A DNA stretch of 63,882 nt, taken from Flavobacteriales bacterium 34_180_T64. GTDB taxonomy: Bacteria; Bacteroidota; Bacteroidia; Flavobacteriales; Flavobacteriaceae. The notes below the pieces were generated by a model. That model was given only the letters and a program-made list of their open reading frames with translations, had not been told where the DNA came from and made no database searches. Position 1 is the stretch's first letter; the number at the start of each line of letters is the position of its first letter. The translations under genes and the position numbers were made by a program. The stretch is from the NCBI GenBank assembly GCA_002162765.1, contig MAAR01000007.1, positions 1 to 63,882 of the forward strand, read 5' to 3'. Below, in pieces: positions 46,154 through 54,504 of this stretch.

Positions 46154-47446
46154 ATGAAATACCATAAAATAGATTCCAATCTTTTTATTAAAAATCGTAA
46201 AAACTTCTGTTCTCAGATGAAGTCAAATAGTTTGGCCGTTTTTAATTCCAATGATACCTATCCAATTAGTGCAGATAGTACAATGCCTTTTGAGCAACAT
46301 CGAGATATATTTTATCTAAGTGGGGTTGATCAAGAAGAAAGTATTCTTGTTCTTTTTCCAGACTGTCCAAAAGAAAAGCACCGTGAAATCTTATTTTTAA
46401 AAGAGACTAATGAGCATATAGCAGTTTGGGAAGGTGAAAAATTAACGAAAGAAGCGGCATATGGTACCAGTGGAATAAAAACTGTGTATTGGTTACAAGA
46501 CATGGAGAAAATTATGTTTGAGTTAATGACCCAGTGTGAAACGGTTTATATAAATACCAATGAACATTATAGAGCATCTGTAGAAACAGAAACCCGTGAA
46601 GATAGGTTCACCAAATGGCTTCGTGAAAAATATCCAGCTCATAATGTGGCGAAAAGTAATCCAATTTTGCAACGTCAGCGTTCCGTTAAAGATCCTATCG
46701 AATTGGAACTCTTGCAAACGGCAAGTAATATTACTGAAAAAGGTTTTAGACGTGTATTAAAATTTGTAAAACCTGGTGTTTCAGAATTTAATATTGAAGC
46801 TGAGTTTATGCATGAGTTTTTGAATAACCGATCAAAAGGATTTTCATACACACCAATTGTCGCTTCTGGAAATAACGCCAATGTATTACATTATATTGAA
46901 AACAATCAGCAATGTAAAGCAGGCGATTTAATACTCATTGATGTTGGTGCCGAGTATGCAAATTATTCTAGTGATATGACGCGAACAATTCCAGTTTCAG
47001 GACGATTCACAGATAGACAGAAAGACGTTTATAATGCAGTTAATAGAGTTAAAAATGAAGCAACTAAATTATTGGTTCCAGGAATAATATGGGAACAATA
47101 TCATGTTGAAGTTGGTAAGCTTATGACTTCAGAATTATTAGGATTGGGATTATTAGATAAGTCAGATGTAAAGAACGAAAATCCTGATTGGCCAGCTTAT
47201 AAAAAGTATTTTATGCATGGCACGAGTCACCATATGGGCTTAGACACTCATGATTATGGTATTTTAACCGAGCCAATGAAGGCTAATATGGTATTTACTG
47301 TTGAACCTGGGATTTATATTCCAGATGAAGGATTTGGGATTCGTTTAGAAGATGATGTCGTTATTCAAGACTCAGGAGCACCTTTTAATTTAATGCGAAA
47401 CATTCCAATTGAAGTTGAAGACATTGAGAATTTGATGAATTCTTAA
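46154..47446 (+). CDS. pepP: Xaa-Pro aminopeptidase (aminopeptidase P)
   Basis: A 430-residue M24B metallopeptidase removing N-terminal residues before proline. An N-terminal creatinase-like domain (about 1-170) is followed by the pita-bread fold with the metal ligands in order: LIDVGAEYANYSSDMTRT (two Asp), HGTSHHMGLDTHD (His), FTVEPGIYIP (Glu) and GIRLEDDVVI (Glu). No signal peptide is present. Length matches E. coli PepP. Confidence 0.94.
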   Translation: MKYHKIDSNLFIKNRKNFCSQMKSNSLAVFNSNDTYPISADSTMPFEQHRDIFYLSGVDQEESILVLFPDCPKEKHREILFLKETNEHIAVWEGEKLTKEAAYGTSGIKTVYWLQDMEKIMFELMTQCETVYINTNEHYRASVETETREDRFTKWLREKYPAHNVAKSNPILQRQRSVKDPIELELLQTASNITEKGFRRVLKFVKPGVSEFNIEAEFMHEFLNNRSKGFSYTPIVASGNNANVLHYIENNQQCKAGDLILIDVGAEYANYSSDMTRTIPVSGRFTDRQKDVYNAVNRVKNEATKLLVPGIIWEQYHVEVGKLMTSELLGLGLLDKSDVKNENPDWPAYKKYFMHGTSHHMGLDTHDYGILTEPMKANMVFTVEPGIYIPDEGFGIRLEDDVVIQDSGAPFNLMRNIPIEVEDIENLMNS

Positions 47447-47470
47447 TTCAATCCATAAATTAAAAATTAA

Positions 47471-47506
47471 TTAAAGCTCAATACATTTAAACGTATTGAG
47501 CTTTAA
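47471..47506. terminator. Bidirectional terminator that overlaps the last codons of brnQ
   Basis: 14-bp perfect stem TTAAAGCTCAATAC / GTATTGAGCTTTAA. On the minus strand the first arm encodes the final residues (KAQYV) and the loop contains the TAA stop. A T-rich stretch follows on the plus strand, serving pepP. Confidence 0.8.
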
Positions 47507-48770
47507 TTTTTATAGAGAGATTGGTTAAAATAAAAGTAAGTAAGGCAGGCAATACCCATCCTAGATTATGCTGCGCATATGGGATAACAGATGTAATTCC
47601 TTCCAGCTGTTCAGGAGCTAGTAAAAACCCAAGAAAATCAGGGATACTAAAAATAAAAGTGATAATCACAACACTTCTAAATACCAATTTAGTTGCGAAC
47701 TTATTGGGTAATAGATTCAATAAAATGAGAGCAATAATGATTGGGTACATGAACATTAAAGCTGGTAATGCAATAATTATAATATAGTGAACGTCAAATT
47801 GCCCAACCAGAACACCGAGGACACAGGATATAATTGCCGTAATTAAATACGCTTTTTTTGAGTTCTTGAATAATCCTTTAAAAAAATCTGCTGTTCCGAC
47901 AATAATAGCAACTGCGGTAGAAAAACAAGCGAGCCCGACTAAAACACTCAAAAACGCTGATCCAATACCTCCTAGAGTTTTTGTAGATAAGCCTAATAAA
48001 AGCTCAGTTCTAGAAATAGTATTCTCAAATTCTGTATTATAATAAGCACCAATGGCGATAAGACCGGCATAAATAATAAACAATCCAAACATTGCAATAA
48101 TGCTTGATTTTGTTAGCATTGATTTTTTTTCAGCAGAAGACATATCTCCTTTAAGATTGTTTACAGAAATCACAACTACAGCACCCATCATTAGTCCGGC
48201 CATAGCGTCATAAGTTTGATATCCTTCAAGAAAACCACTAACAAATGGGGTCTCAAAATTAGATAGATTCATTCCTGTTGATGGAGAAAATAGTCCAATA
48301 CTTATAATTACAAGTAGGATTAAAACAATTATTGGAGTTAAATATTTTCCTAAAAGATCTAAAACGGTATTCCTATTCATGACAAACAAAAAGGCCAGAC
48401 TAAAATAAATAAGGCTAGTTAAAATCGGGGGTGTTCCAAAAAATGGCGCTATCGCCATTTCATGAGTAACAGCAGCAGTTCTCGGACAAGGAAGGGCAAT
48501 GGCTATAGTATATATCAAAAGACAGAAAATCAAACTGAATACAGGTGAAACTTTATTCCCAAAGTCTAGCATAGTACCTTGTAATTTGGCATGACCAAAT
48601 AATGCTAATAAAGGGAATATAGTTGCGGAGATTAAAAATCCAATGGTAACAATCCACCAATCTGGACCAGAATTAAAACCGAGCAATGGAGGCAGTATCA
48701 AGTTTCCAGCTCCAAAAAAACCGGCAAAAATGGCAAACCCAAAGATAAAGGTTTGTTTAGTTTTATTCAT
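47487..48770 (-). CDS. brnQ: Branched-chain amino acid transport system II carrier protein
   Basis: A 427-residue inner-membrane sodium-coupled transporter for leucine, isoleucine and valine. About twelve hydrophobic helices are visible. The N-terminal GFAIFAGFFGAGNLILPP and the CPRTAAVTHEMA segment are the LIV-II signature. Length is normal. It is divergent from the alpha/beta hydrolase gene. Confidence 0.93.
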   Translation of the reverse strand: MNKTKQTFIFGFAIFAGFFGAGNLILPPLLGFNSGPDWWIVTIGFLISATIFPLLALFGHAKLQGTMLDFGNKVSPVFSLIFCLLIYTIAIALPCPRTAAVTHEMAIAPFFGTPPILTSLIYFSLAFLFVMNRNTVLDLLGKYLTPIIVLILLVIISIGLFSPSTGMNLSNFETPFVSGFLEGYQTYDAMAGLMMGAVVVISVNNLKGDMSSAEKKSMLTKSSIIAMFGLFIIYAGLIAIGAYYNTEFENTISRTELLLGLSTKTLGGIGSAFLSVLVGLACFSTAVAIIVGTADFFKGLFKNSKKAYLITAIISCVLGVLVGQFDVHYIIIIALPALMFMYPIIIALILLNLLPNKFATKLVFRSVVIITFIFSIPDFLGFLLAPEQLEGITSVIPYAQHNLGWVLPALLTFILTNLSIKIKAQYV

Positions 48771-48780
48771 TTTACAAAAT

Positions 48781-48788
48781 TATCTTTG
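48781..48788 (+). promoter_or_regulatory. -7 element of the alpha/beta hydrolase gene
   Basis: TATCTTTG matches TAnnTTTG, 17 nt ahead of the ATG. The nearest TTTG is too far (25 nt). Confidence 0.4.
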
Positions 48789-48805
48789 TCTAATATAGTT
48801 TAAAA

Positions 48806-49582
48806 ATGATACTGGAATACAAAGGCATAGATGTTTTTTACACAGACCAAGGCATGGGAGATGCTGTGATACTTTTACATGGTTTTCTTGAAAACAACAC
48901 GATGTGGCATGATCTTACGTCACAGATATCAATTAAAAACAGGGTGATCTGTATAGATTTATTGGGTCATGGTAAATCGGGTTGTATTGGATATATACAC
49001 ACTATGGAAGACATGGCGGAAGCAGTAATAGCTGTTATCGGCCATTTGGAAATTAAGAAATATGCTATTGTAGGGCATTCTATGGGCGGATATGTAGCAC
49101 TAGCTATAGTTGAGAAGTATATGAATTCAGTTTCTAGATTGTGTTTAATGAATTCTAGTGCCTTAAATGATTCAGACGAAAAACAAGTGAATAGAGATCG
49201 AGCAATAGCAGCTGTAAAACAAAATCATAGGATATTTGTGAAACTAGCCATAACCAATTTATTTGCTGATATCAATCGTGTCAAATTAGAAATGGAAATA
49301 AATTCGGTAAAAGATGAAGCATTACGAATGCCTTTACAAGGAATTATTGCCGCTTTAGAAGGCATGAAAATTCGTAAAAACAGAACTTTTTTGTTAAAAT
49401 CATCAGAATTTAAAAAGATGATGATAATTGGACGTAAAGATCCTGTCTTAGAATATGATACGTTAATAGAACAAACGAAAAATACGAATACTGAAATTGT
49501 CGAATTTCCTGATGGACATATGAGTCATATTGAAAACAAGAAGGAATTAACGTACAAAATAATGCAATTTATCGAAAAATAA
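48806..49582 (+). CDS. Alpha/beta hydrolase
   Basis: A 258-residue cytoplasmic hydrolase. LLHGFLENNTMW gives the oxyanion-hole loop, GHSMGGY the nucleophile Ser92, GRKDPVLEY the acid (about 213) and DGHMSHIE the His (about 240). It resembles esterases of the MenH/BioH type, but the substrate is not evident. A TATCTTTG match to the -7 box lies at 48781-48788. Confidence 0.88.
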   Translation: MILEYKGIDVFYTDQGMGDAVILLHGFLENNTMWHDLTSQISIKNRVICIDLLGHGKSGCIGYIHTMEDMAEAVIAVIGHLEIKKYAIVGHSMGGYVALAIVEKYMNSVSRLCLMNSSALNDSDEKQVNRDRAIAAVKQNHRIFVKLAITNLFADINRVKLEMEINSVKDEALRMPLQGIIAALEGMKIRKNRTFLLKSSEFKKMMIIGRKDPVLEYDTLIEQTKNTNTEIVEFPDGHMSHIENKKELTYKIMQFIEK

Positions 49583-49642
49583 GTGCTTTTTGACGTTTTA
49601 AACAGTTTTTTCCCTAAGTTAGTCTTCCCAAATTTTACCAGC

Positions 49643-49912
49643 ATGAAAAAAACTACCAACGCTTCGAAATCTTATAATTTAAGATGTGATCTTTTTGGTC
49701 ATAAATACGAGGTTTCAAAAAAAGTGACTTCACATGTAAAAGAGTATACTTGTAAATGTTGTAAGAAACAATTAACAACAAATAGTAATGGCAATCTCAC
49801 AGTATTAACCCCTAAGTATAAGGAGATTAATACCATTTTAGAGCGGATTTACACACGTCGGATGATGCGTTTAAAGCGAAAAACGTTCAGTTCATCGATA
49901 TATTTGCACTAA
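49643..49912 (+). CDS. Small zinc-ribbon-like protein, paralogue 1
   Basis: An 89-residue basic protein. Putative metal ligands are Cys and His in LRCDLFGHKYEV and the pair in YTCKCCKKQL; then come TTNSNGN, LTPKYKEIN and a basic helix, ILERIYTRRMMRLKRK. It is homologous throughout to the next gene. The layout resembles the small DUF1660-type ribbons seen in phages and chromosomes, but this is a weak recollection. ATG 49643 (MKKTTNASKSY) is preferred to the GTG at 49583, which abuts the hydrolase stop. Confidence 0.65.
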   Translation: MKKTTNASKSYNLRCDLFGHKYEVSKKVTSHVKEYTCKCCKKQLTTNSNGNLTVLTPKYKEINTILERIYTRRMMRLKRKTFSSSIYLH

Positions 49913-49982
49913 AACAGCTCTTATTTGCTGATTTTCATATATTTAGTTATCCTCTAAAATTAATAACTAAAACGATAGCAAA

Positions 49983-50213
49983 ATGAAAAGTCTCTACTGT
50001 TCATTTTTTGGACACAACTATTCGGTATCAAAAAAAATCACCTCTCACGTTAAAGAATATAAGTGTAAACACTGTGATGCACAAATGACAACCAATGGAA
50101 AAGGTGGAATTTCTCCATTAACACCAACATATAAAGAAATCAATTCGGTTTTAGAACGTATACATAGTAGACGTTCAATGAGAAAACAACAAAGTTTGGC
50201 TTTTAATCGTTAA
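49983..50213 (+). CDS. Small zinc-ribbon-like protein, paralogue 2
   Basis: A 76-residue basic protein, the tandem duplicate of the preceding gene: LYCSFFGHNYSV, TSHVKEYKCKHCDAQ, LTPTYKEINSVLERIHSRRSMRK. The Cys-His...Cys-Cys set and the TSHVKEY core are shared; the middle of the ribbon differs. Both may bind zinc and nucleic acid through the Arg-rich C-terminal helix. Its 3' end overlaps the convergent thiL gene by 11 nt. Confidence 0.7.
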   Translation: MKSLYCSFFGHNYSVSKKITSHVKEYKCKHCDAQMTTNGKGGISPLTPTYKEINSVLERIHSRRSMRKQQSLAFNR

Positions 50214-51249
50214 GCGCATTCCAGCCTTTCGCAATTATAGGAATTCTTGACTCGCCACGAGTTACAAGATGCATGCCTCTACTTTCTTCTGTAATAAAAC
50301 CAATTATACTAAGATTAGGATTGGCCTTAATTTTTGGAAAATCTTCCTGAGGAACAGTCATTAATAATTCATAATCTTCTCCGCCATTTAGAGCAATTGT
50401 TGTGCTGTCAATTTTAAATTCCTCGCAGGTAGAAATAACCTGTGGATCTAACGGAATTTTGTTTTCATATAAATCACACCCAACATTACTTTGCGTACAT
50501 AAATGAATGATCTCAGAAGACAATCCGTCGCTAATATCAATCATTGAAGTAGGCTTCACCTCCAAATCCTTCAATAAGGAAACAATGTCTTTGCGAGCTT
50601 CTGGTTTTAATTGACGTTCAATGATATATGTATAAGCATCTAAGTCTGGTTGATTATTTGGGTTTACTTTAAATACTTCTTTTTCTCTCTCTAAAACCTG
50701 AAGTCCCATATATGCCGCTCCTAAATCACCCGATACCACCAATAAATCATTTGGCTTTGCACCATTTCTATAAACCACATCATTTTGTTCAACCTCTCCA
50801 ATAGCAGTTACAGAAATAATTAATCCAGTAGTCGATGAGGTCGTATCACCACCAACAACATCTACATTGTAAACTTTAGCTGCAGTTTCAATTCCTGCGT
50901 ATAATTCTTCAAGCGCTTCTAAAGGAAAACGATTTGAAACAGCAATAGAAACTGTAACTTGAGTTGCCTGTGCGTTCATGGCATAGACATCAGATAAATT
51001 GACAACAATAGCTTTGTACCCCAAATGTTTAATCGGCATATAGCTTAAGTCAAAATGTACATTCTCAACAAGTAAATCGGTTGTGACGACTATATTCTTT
51101 TCTTTTATATCAATAACTGCGGCATCATCACCAATACCTTTTACTGTCGATTTTAATTTAATATCTAAATGCTTAGTGAGATGTTCAATTAATTTGAATT
51201 CTCCTAATTCACTTAAAGGGGTACGTTGTTGATTCTTATCTTCTATCAT
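50203..51249 (-). CDS. thiL: Thiamine-monophosphate kinase
   Basis: A 348-residue enzyme making thiamine diphosphate from thiamine monophosphate. Signatures: TVKGIGDDAAVID, VVTTDLLVENVHFDL, VVGGDTTSSTTGLIISVTAIG and SMIDISDGLSSEI. No thiamine-synthesis neighbours or TPP riboswitch are present. A TAAATTTG box lies at 51254-51261, very close to the ATG. Confidence 0.94.
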   Translation of the reverse strand: MIEDKNQQRTPLSELGEFKLIEHLTKHLDIKLKSTVKGIGDDAAVIDIKEKNIVVTTDLLVENVHFDLSYMPIKHLGYKAIVVNLSDVYAMNAQATQVTVSIAVSNRFPLEALEELYAGIETAAKVYNVDVVGGDTTSSTTGLIISVTAIGEVEQNDVVYRNGAKPNDLLVVSGDLGAAYMGLQVLEREKEVFKVNPNNQPDLDAYTYIIERQLKPEARKDIVSLLKDLEVKPTSMIDISDGLSSEIIHLCTQSNVGCDLYENKIPLDPQVISTCEEFKIDSTTIALNGGEDYELLMTVPQEDFPKIKANPNLSIIGFITEESRGMHLVTRGESRIPIIAKGWNALND

Positions 51250-51253
51250 GCTG

Positions 51254-51261
51254 CAAATTTA
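51254..51261 (-). promoter_or_regulatory. Possible -7 element of thiL
   Basis: Minus-strand TAAATTTG matches TAnnTTTG but is only 4 nt from the ATG, which would give a leaderless mRNA. It may be chance. Confidence 0.25.
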
Positions 51262-51362
51262 TTAATAAAGCAATGAAATCCCGACTATTTTCAGTAATAA
51301 ATTGATTCCAAACAGCATCTAAAAAACCTATGTGTCTATTTGCTAATATAATGTTAGGATTG

Positions 51363-51393
51363 ATTGAAAAAATGGACTTATATTGTATATTTG
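51363..51393 (+). promoter_or_regulatory. Promoter of the SUF operon
   Basis: TATATTTG at 51386-51393 is an exact -7 box and ATTG at 51363-51366 lies exactly 19 nt upstream (three of four matches to TTTG). The sufA ATG is 32 nt downstream. I see no IscR-like palindrome in the region. Confidence 0.75.
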
Positions 51394-51424
51394 CCTCACT
51401 ATTTAGAAGAAATCTATATAACTT

Positions 51425-51754
51425 ATGATTAAAGTTTCTGAAACAGCCAAAAGTAAAGTCATTGAATTAATGACTGATGATGGATTTGATGCGTCTACAG
51501 ACTATGTGCGTGTTGGTGTAAAAAGCGGTGGATGCTCTGGCTTGTCTTATGATTTGAAGTTTGATAAAGAACAACAAGAAGAAGACAAAGTATTTGAAGA
51601 CAATGGCGTTAAAATAATTGTAGATAAAAAAAGTTTTTTATACCTCATTGGAACCACACTTGAATATTCAGGAGGATTGAATGGCGCTGGATTTGTATTT
51701 AATAATCCAAATGCAAACCGTACCTGTGGTTGTGGTGAATCATTCTCATTATAA
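51425..51754 (+). CDS. sufA: HesB/IscA-type iron-sulfur carrier
   Basis: A 109-residue A-type carrier that takes Fe-S clusters from the SufBCD scaffold to target proteins. The three ligand cysteines are present: Cys37 (SGGCSGLSY), Cys101 and Cys103 (RTCGCG). Length is normal. It opens the operon, 12 nt ahead of sufB. Confidence 0.95.
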   Translation: MIKVSETAKSKVIELMTDDGFDASTDYVRVGVKSGGCSGLSYDLKFDKEQQEEDKVFEDNGVKIIVDKKSFLYLIGTTLEYSGGLNGAGFVFNNPNANRTCGCGESFSL

Positions 51755-51766
51755 ATAAGAAGAATT

Positions 51767-53215
51767 ATGTCGAAATATACGGAAGATGATCTTCGTGAAG
51801 AATTAAAAACTAAGGAGTATGAATATGGGTTTTATACCGATTTAGATTCTGACACATTCCCTATTGGGTTAAATGAGGATATAGTTCGTGCAATTTCCAA
51901 AAAGAAAGAGGAACCACAATGGATGACAGACTGGAGATTAGAGTCTTTTCGAATTTGGAAGGAAATGATTGAACCAGATTGGGCTAATGTTAATTATAAA
52001 AAACCAGACTTTCAATCCATTGCTTATTATTCAGCACCAACAGCGGTAGATCCAAATAAATCTTTAGATGATGTTGATCCAGATCTATTGGCGATGTATA
52101 AAAAGCTAGGAATTTCAGTCGATGAACAGAAAAAAATGAATAATATCGCTATGGATATTGTTGTAGATTCTGTTTCTGTTGCTACTACTTTTAAGAAAAC
52201 ACTTGGTGAAAAAGGTATCATTTTCATGAGTATTTCTGAAGCTATTAAAGAACATCCTGAACTTGTAAAAAAATATTTAGGAACTGTGGTTCCTCAAAAA
52301 GACAATTTTTATGCGGCATTAAATAGTGCTGTATTTAGTGATGGATCGTTTTGTTATATTCCAAAAGGCGTTCGTTGTCCTATGGAATTATCTACTTATT
52401 TTAGAATTAATCAAGCCGGAACAGGTCAGTTTGAAAGAACTTTAGTTATTGCCGATGAAGGGAGTTACGTTAGTTATCTCGAAGGCTGTACAGCACCAAG
52501 TAGAGATGAAAATCAATTGCACGCTGCAGTTGTAGAATTAATTGCTTTAGATGATGCTGAAATAAAATATTCTACGGTTCAAAATTGGTATCCAGGAAAT
52601 GCGGAAGGGATTGGTGGTGTATTTAACTTTGTGACCAAAAGAGGCTTGTGTGAGAAAAACGCAAAAATATCTTGGACTCAAGTTGAAACTGGCTCTGCTG
52701 TAACATGGAAGTACCCTTCATGTATATTGAAAGGTGATAATTCGGTAGGTGAATTTTATTCGATTGCTGTGACTAATAATTATCAGCAAGCAGATACTGG
52801 AACGAAAATGATTCATCTAGGTAAAAACACGAAATCTACAATTATTTCAAAAGGAATATCTGCAGGAAAATCTCAAAATTCATATCGAGGCTTAGTTCAA
52901 ATTAGTTCAAGAGCTGATAATGCAAGAAATTTTTCTCAATGTGATAGTTTATTAATGGGGAATGAATGTGGGGCGCATACCTTCCCTTATATTGAAGCGA
53001 AAAATAAAACGGCACAAATTGAACATGAAGCCACCACAAGTAAAATTGGTGAGGATCAAATCTTTTATTGCAATCAACGTGGTATAGATACCGAAAAGGC
53101 AATTGCTCTTATTGTAAATGGCTTTAGTAAAGATGTTTTGAATAAGCTTCCTATGGAGTTTGCGGTTGAAGCTCAAAAATTATTAGAAATTAGTTTAGAA
53201 GGAAGTGTCGGATAA
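51767..53215 (+). CDS. sufB: Fe-S cluster scaffold subunit SufB
   Basis: A 482-residue scaffold forming the SufBC2D complex, in which clusters are assembled. Seen: [57 protein letters not shown] and [19 protein letters not shown] with conserved Cys and Glu. Length and order are typical. Confidence 0.97.
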   Translation: MSKYTEDDLREELKTKEYEYGFYTDLDSDTFPIGLNEDIVRAISKKKEEPQWMTDWRLESFRIWKEMIEPDWANVNYKKPDFQSIAYYSAPTAVDPNKSLDDVDPDLLAMYKKLGISVDEQKKMNNIAMDIVVDSVSVATTFKKTLGEKGIIFMSISEAIKEHPELVKKYLGTVVPQKDNFYAALNSAVFSDGSFCYIPKGVRCPMELSTYFRINQAGTGQFERTLVIADEGSYVSYLEGCTAPSRDENQLHAAVVELIALDDAEIKYSTVQNWYPGNAEGIGGVFNFVTKRGLCEKNAKISWTQVETGSAVTWKYPSCILKGDNSVGEFYSIAVTNNYQQADTGTKMIHLGKNTKSTIISKGISAGKSQNSYRGLVQISSRADNARNFSQCDSLLMGNECGAHTFPYIEAKNKTAQIEHEATTSKIGEDQIFYCNQRGIDTEKAIALIVNGFSKDVLNKLPMEFAVEAQKLLEISLEGSVG

Positions 53216-53317
53216 AATTAAAATAACATGAAACGAGCGTGTTAAAAGCTTTATCGCCCGAGGGAATGATTAATAGCGAACAGCATGTGACCTTTGAAAA
53301 ACAATAAATAGAAACAC

Positions 53318-53740
53318 ATGAAAAAAGTATTAATCTTATTAGTATGTCTCTCAGTTTTTACAAGTTGTAAAACTGATAAAAAAGTAGAAACAGATTCAGG
53401 TACTGAAAATGGAGCAACTGCTGATAAAACAGCAAAACAGAACGACGGATTAACCTTATTGCAAGGCCAATTTATTTATTATGCTGATGCTGCAGTAATA
53501 CAGACACCTAAAGAAATGTTTGGGGTAGTAATTAATGATAAAATGCATGATTTAAATGCTCAGGTTGCTCCTTTTAAATTAGAAGATACCGATATGATTC
53601 CTGTGGTTGTCAGAGGGAAACTATCAAAAAAGCCGGAAGGCGAAGAAGGTTGGGATAATAGAATTGAAATTGTTGAAATTTTAAAGGTATCTAAGCCTAA
53701 TCCTAATGAAAATGATGTTATAAAACTAGGAACAAAGTAA
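53318..53740 (+). CDS. Lipoprotein with NlpE C-terminal-like OB domain, inside the SUF operon
   Basis: A 140-residue protein. Lipobox VFTSCK (Cys17), a Glu/Thr/Lys-rich linker, then a small beta-domain (about 45-140): LLQGQFIYYADAAVIQ, GVVIND, PVVVRGKL and IEIVEILKVS. The YADAA phrase and layout resemble the C-terminal OB domain of the NlpE copper-resistance lipoprotein, without its cysteines. It lies between sufB and sufC, only 1 nt before sufC, so it is transcribed with them. Its role in an otherwise cytoplasmic pathway is unknown. Confidence 0.75.
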   Translation: MKKVLILLVCLSVFTSCKTDKKVETDSGTENGATADKTAKQNDGLTLLQGQFIYYADAAVIQTPKEMFGVVINDKMHDLNAQVAPFKLEDTDMIPVVVRGKLSKKPEGEEGWDNRIEIVEILKVSKPNPNENDVIKLGTK

Positions 53741-53741
53741 T

Positions 53742-54494
53742 ATGTTAAAGATAAATAATTTACACGCTAGTGTCGAAGATAAAGGAATCTTAAGAGGCAT
53801 TAATTTAGAGGTAAAAGCAGGAGAAGTACATGCTATAATGGGGCCTAATGGATCTGGAAAAAGCACCTTGGCTTCGGTTGTAGCAGGAAAAGAAGAATAT
53901 GAAGTTACGAAAGGTGAAATTCTTTTTGAAAACGAAAATATTGATGAGCTAGCTGCTGAAGAACGTGCTCATAAGGGCGTGTTTTTATCGTTTCAATATC
54001 CTGTTGAAATCCCAGGTGTTAGCGTAACAAACTTCATGAAAACTGCAATTAATGAAACTCGAAAAGCGAAAGGTCTAGCAGATATGCCAGCAAAAGACAT
54101 GTTGAAGCTTATTCGAGAAAAATCTGAGCTTTTAGAAATTGATAGAAAGTTTTTGTCTCGCTCTTTAAATGAAGGGTTTTCAGGAGGGGAAAAGAAACGT
54201 AATGAAATTTTTCAAATGGCCATGTTAGAACCTAAATTGGCTATTCTAGATGAAACGGATTCAGGACTTGATATTGATGCACTTCGCATAGTTGCCAATG
54301 GTGTAAATAAGTTGAAAAGTAAAAACAACGCTGTTATAGTCATTACACATTACCAAAGATTATTGGAACATATCGTTCCAGATTTTGTTCACGTATTATA
54401 TAATGGACGAATTGTAAAATCTGGCACAAAAGAATTGGCTCATGAACTTGAAGAAAAGGGATATGACTGGATTAAAGAAGAAGTGAACGCTTAA
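53742..54494 (+). CDS. sufC: Fe-S assembly ATPase SufC
   Basis: A 250-residue ABC-type ATPase that drives the SufBCD scaffold. Walker A is GPNGSGKST (about 34-42), the signature NEGFSGGEKKRNEIFQ, Walker B LAILDETDSGLDID, and the H-loop ITHYQRLL. It is followed 10 nt later by sufD. Confidence 0.97.
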   Translation: MLKINNLHASVEDKGILRGINLEVKAGEVHAIMGPNGSGKSTLASVVAGKEEYEVTKGEILFENENIDELAAEERAHKGVFLSFQYPVEIPGVSVTNFMKTAINETRKAKGLADMPAKDMLKLIREKSELLEIDRKFLSRSLNEGFSGGEKKRNEIFQMAMLEPKLAILDETDSGLDIDALRIVANGVNKLKSKNNAVIVITHYQRLLEHIVPDFVHVLYNGRIVKSGTKELAHELEEKGYDWIKEEVNA

Positions 54495-54504
54495 TAAAAA
54501 GCAA

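Noticed and set aside
49643..50213. Prophage remnant suggested by DUF1660-like mini-proteins
   Set aside because: No integrase, phage structural gene or attachment repeat is nearby, and the neighbours brnQ, hydrolase and thiL are ordinary chromosomal genes.
50203..51260. TPP riboswitch in front of thiL
   Set aside because: The 5' region is only a few bases to the nearest promoter-like box, and no thi-box motif was found upstream.
53239..53307. 22-codon frame between sufB and the lipoprotein gene
   Set aside because: Too short, GTG start, no homology recognised; kept only as a low-interest observation.
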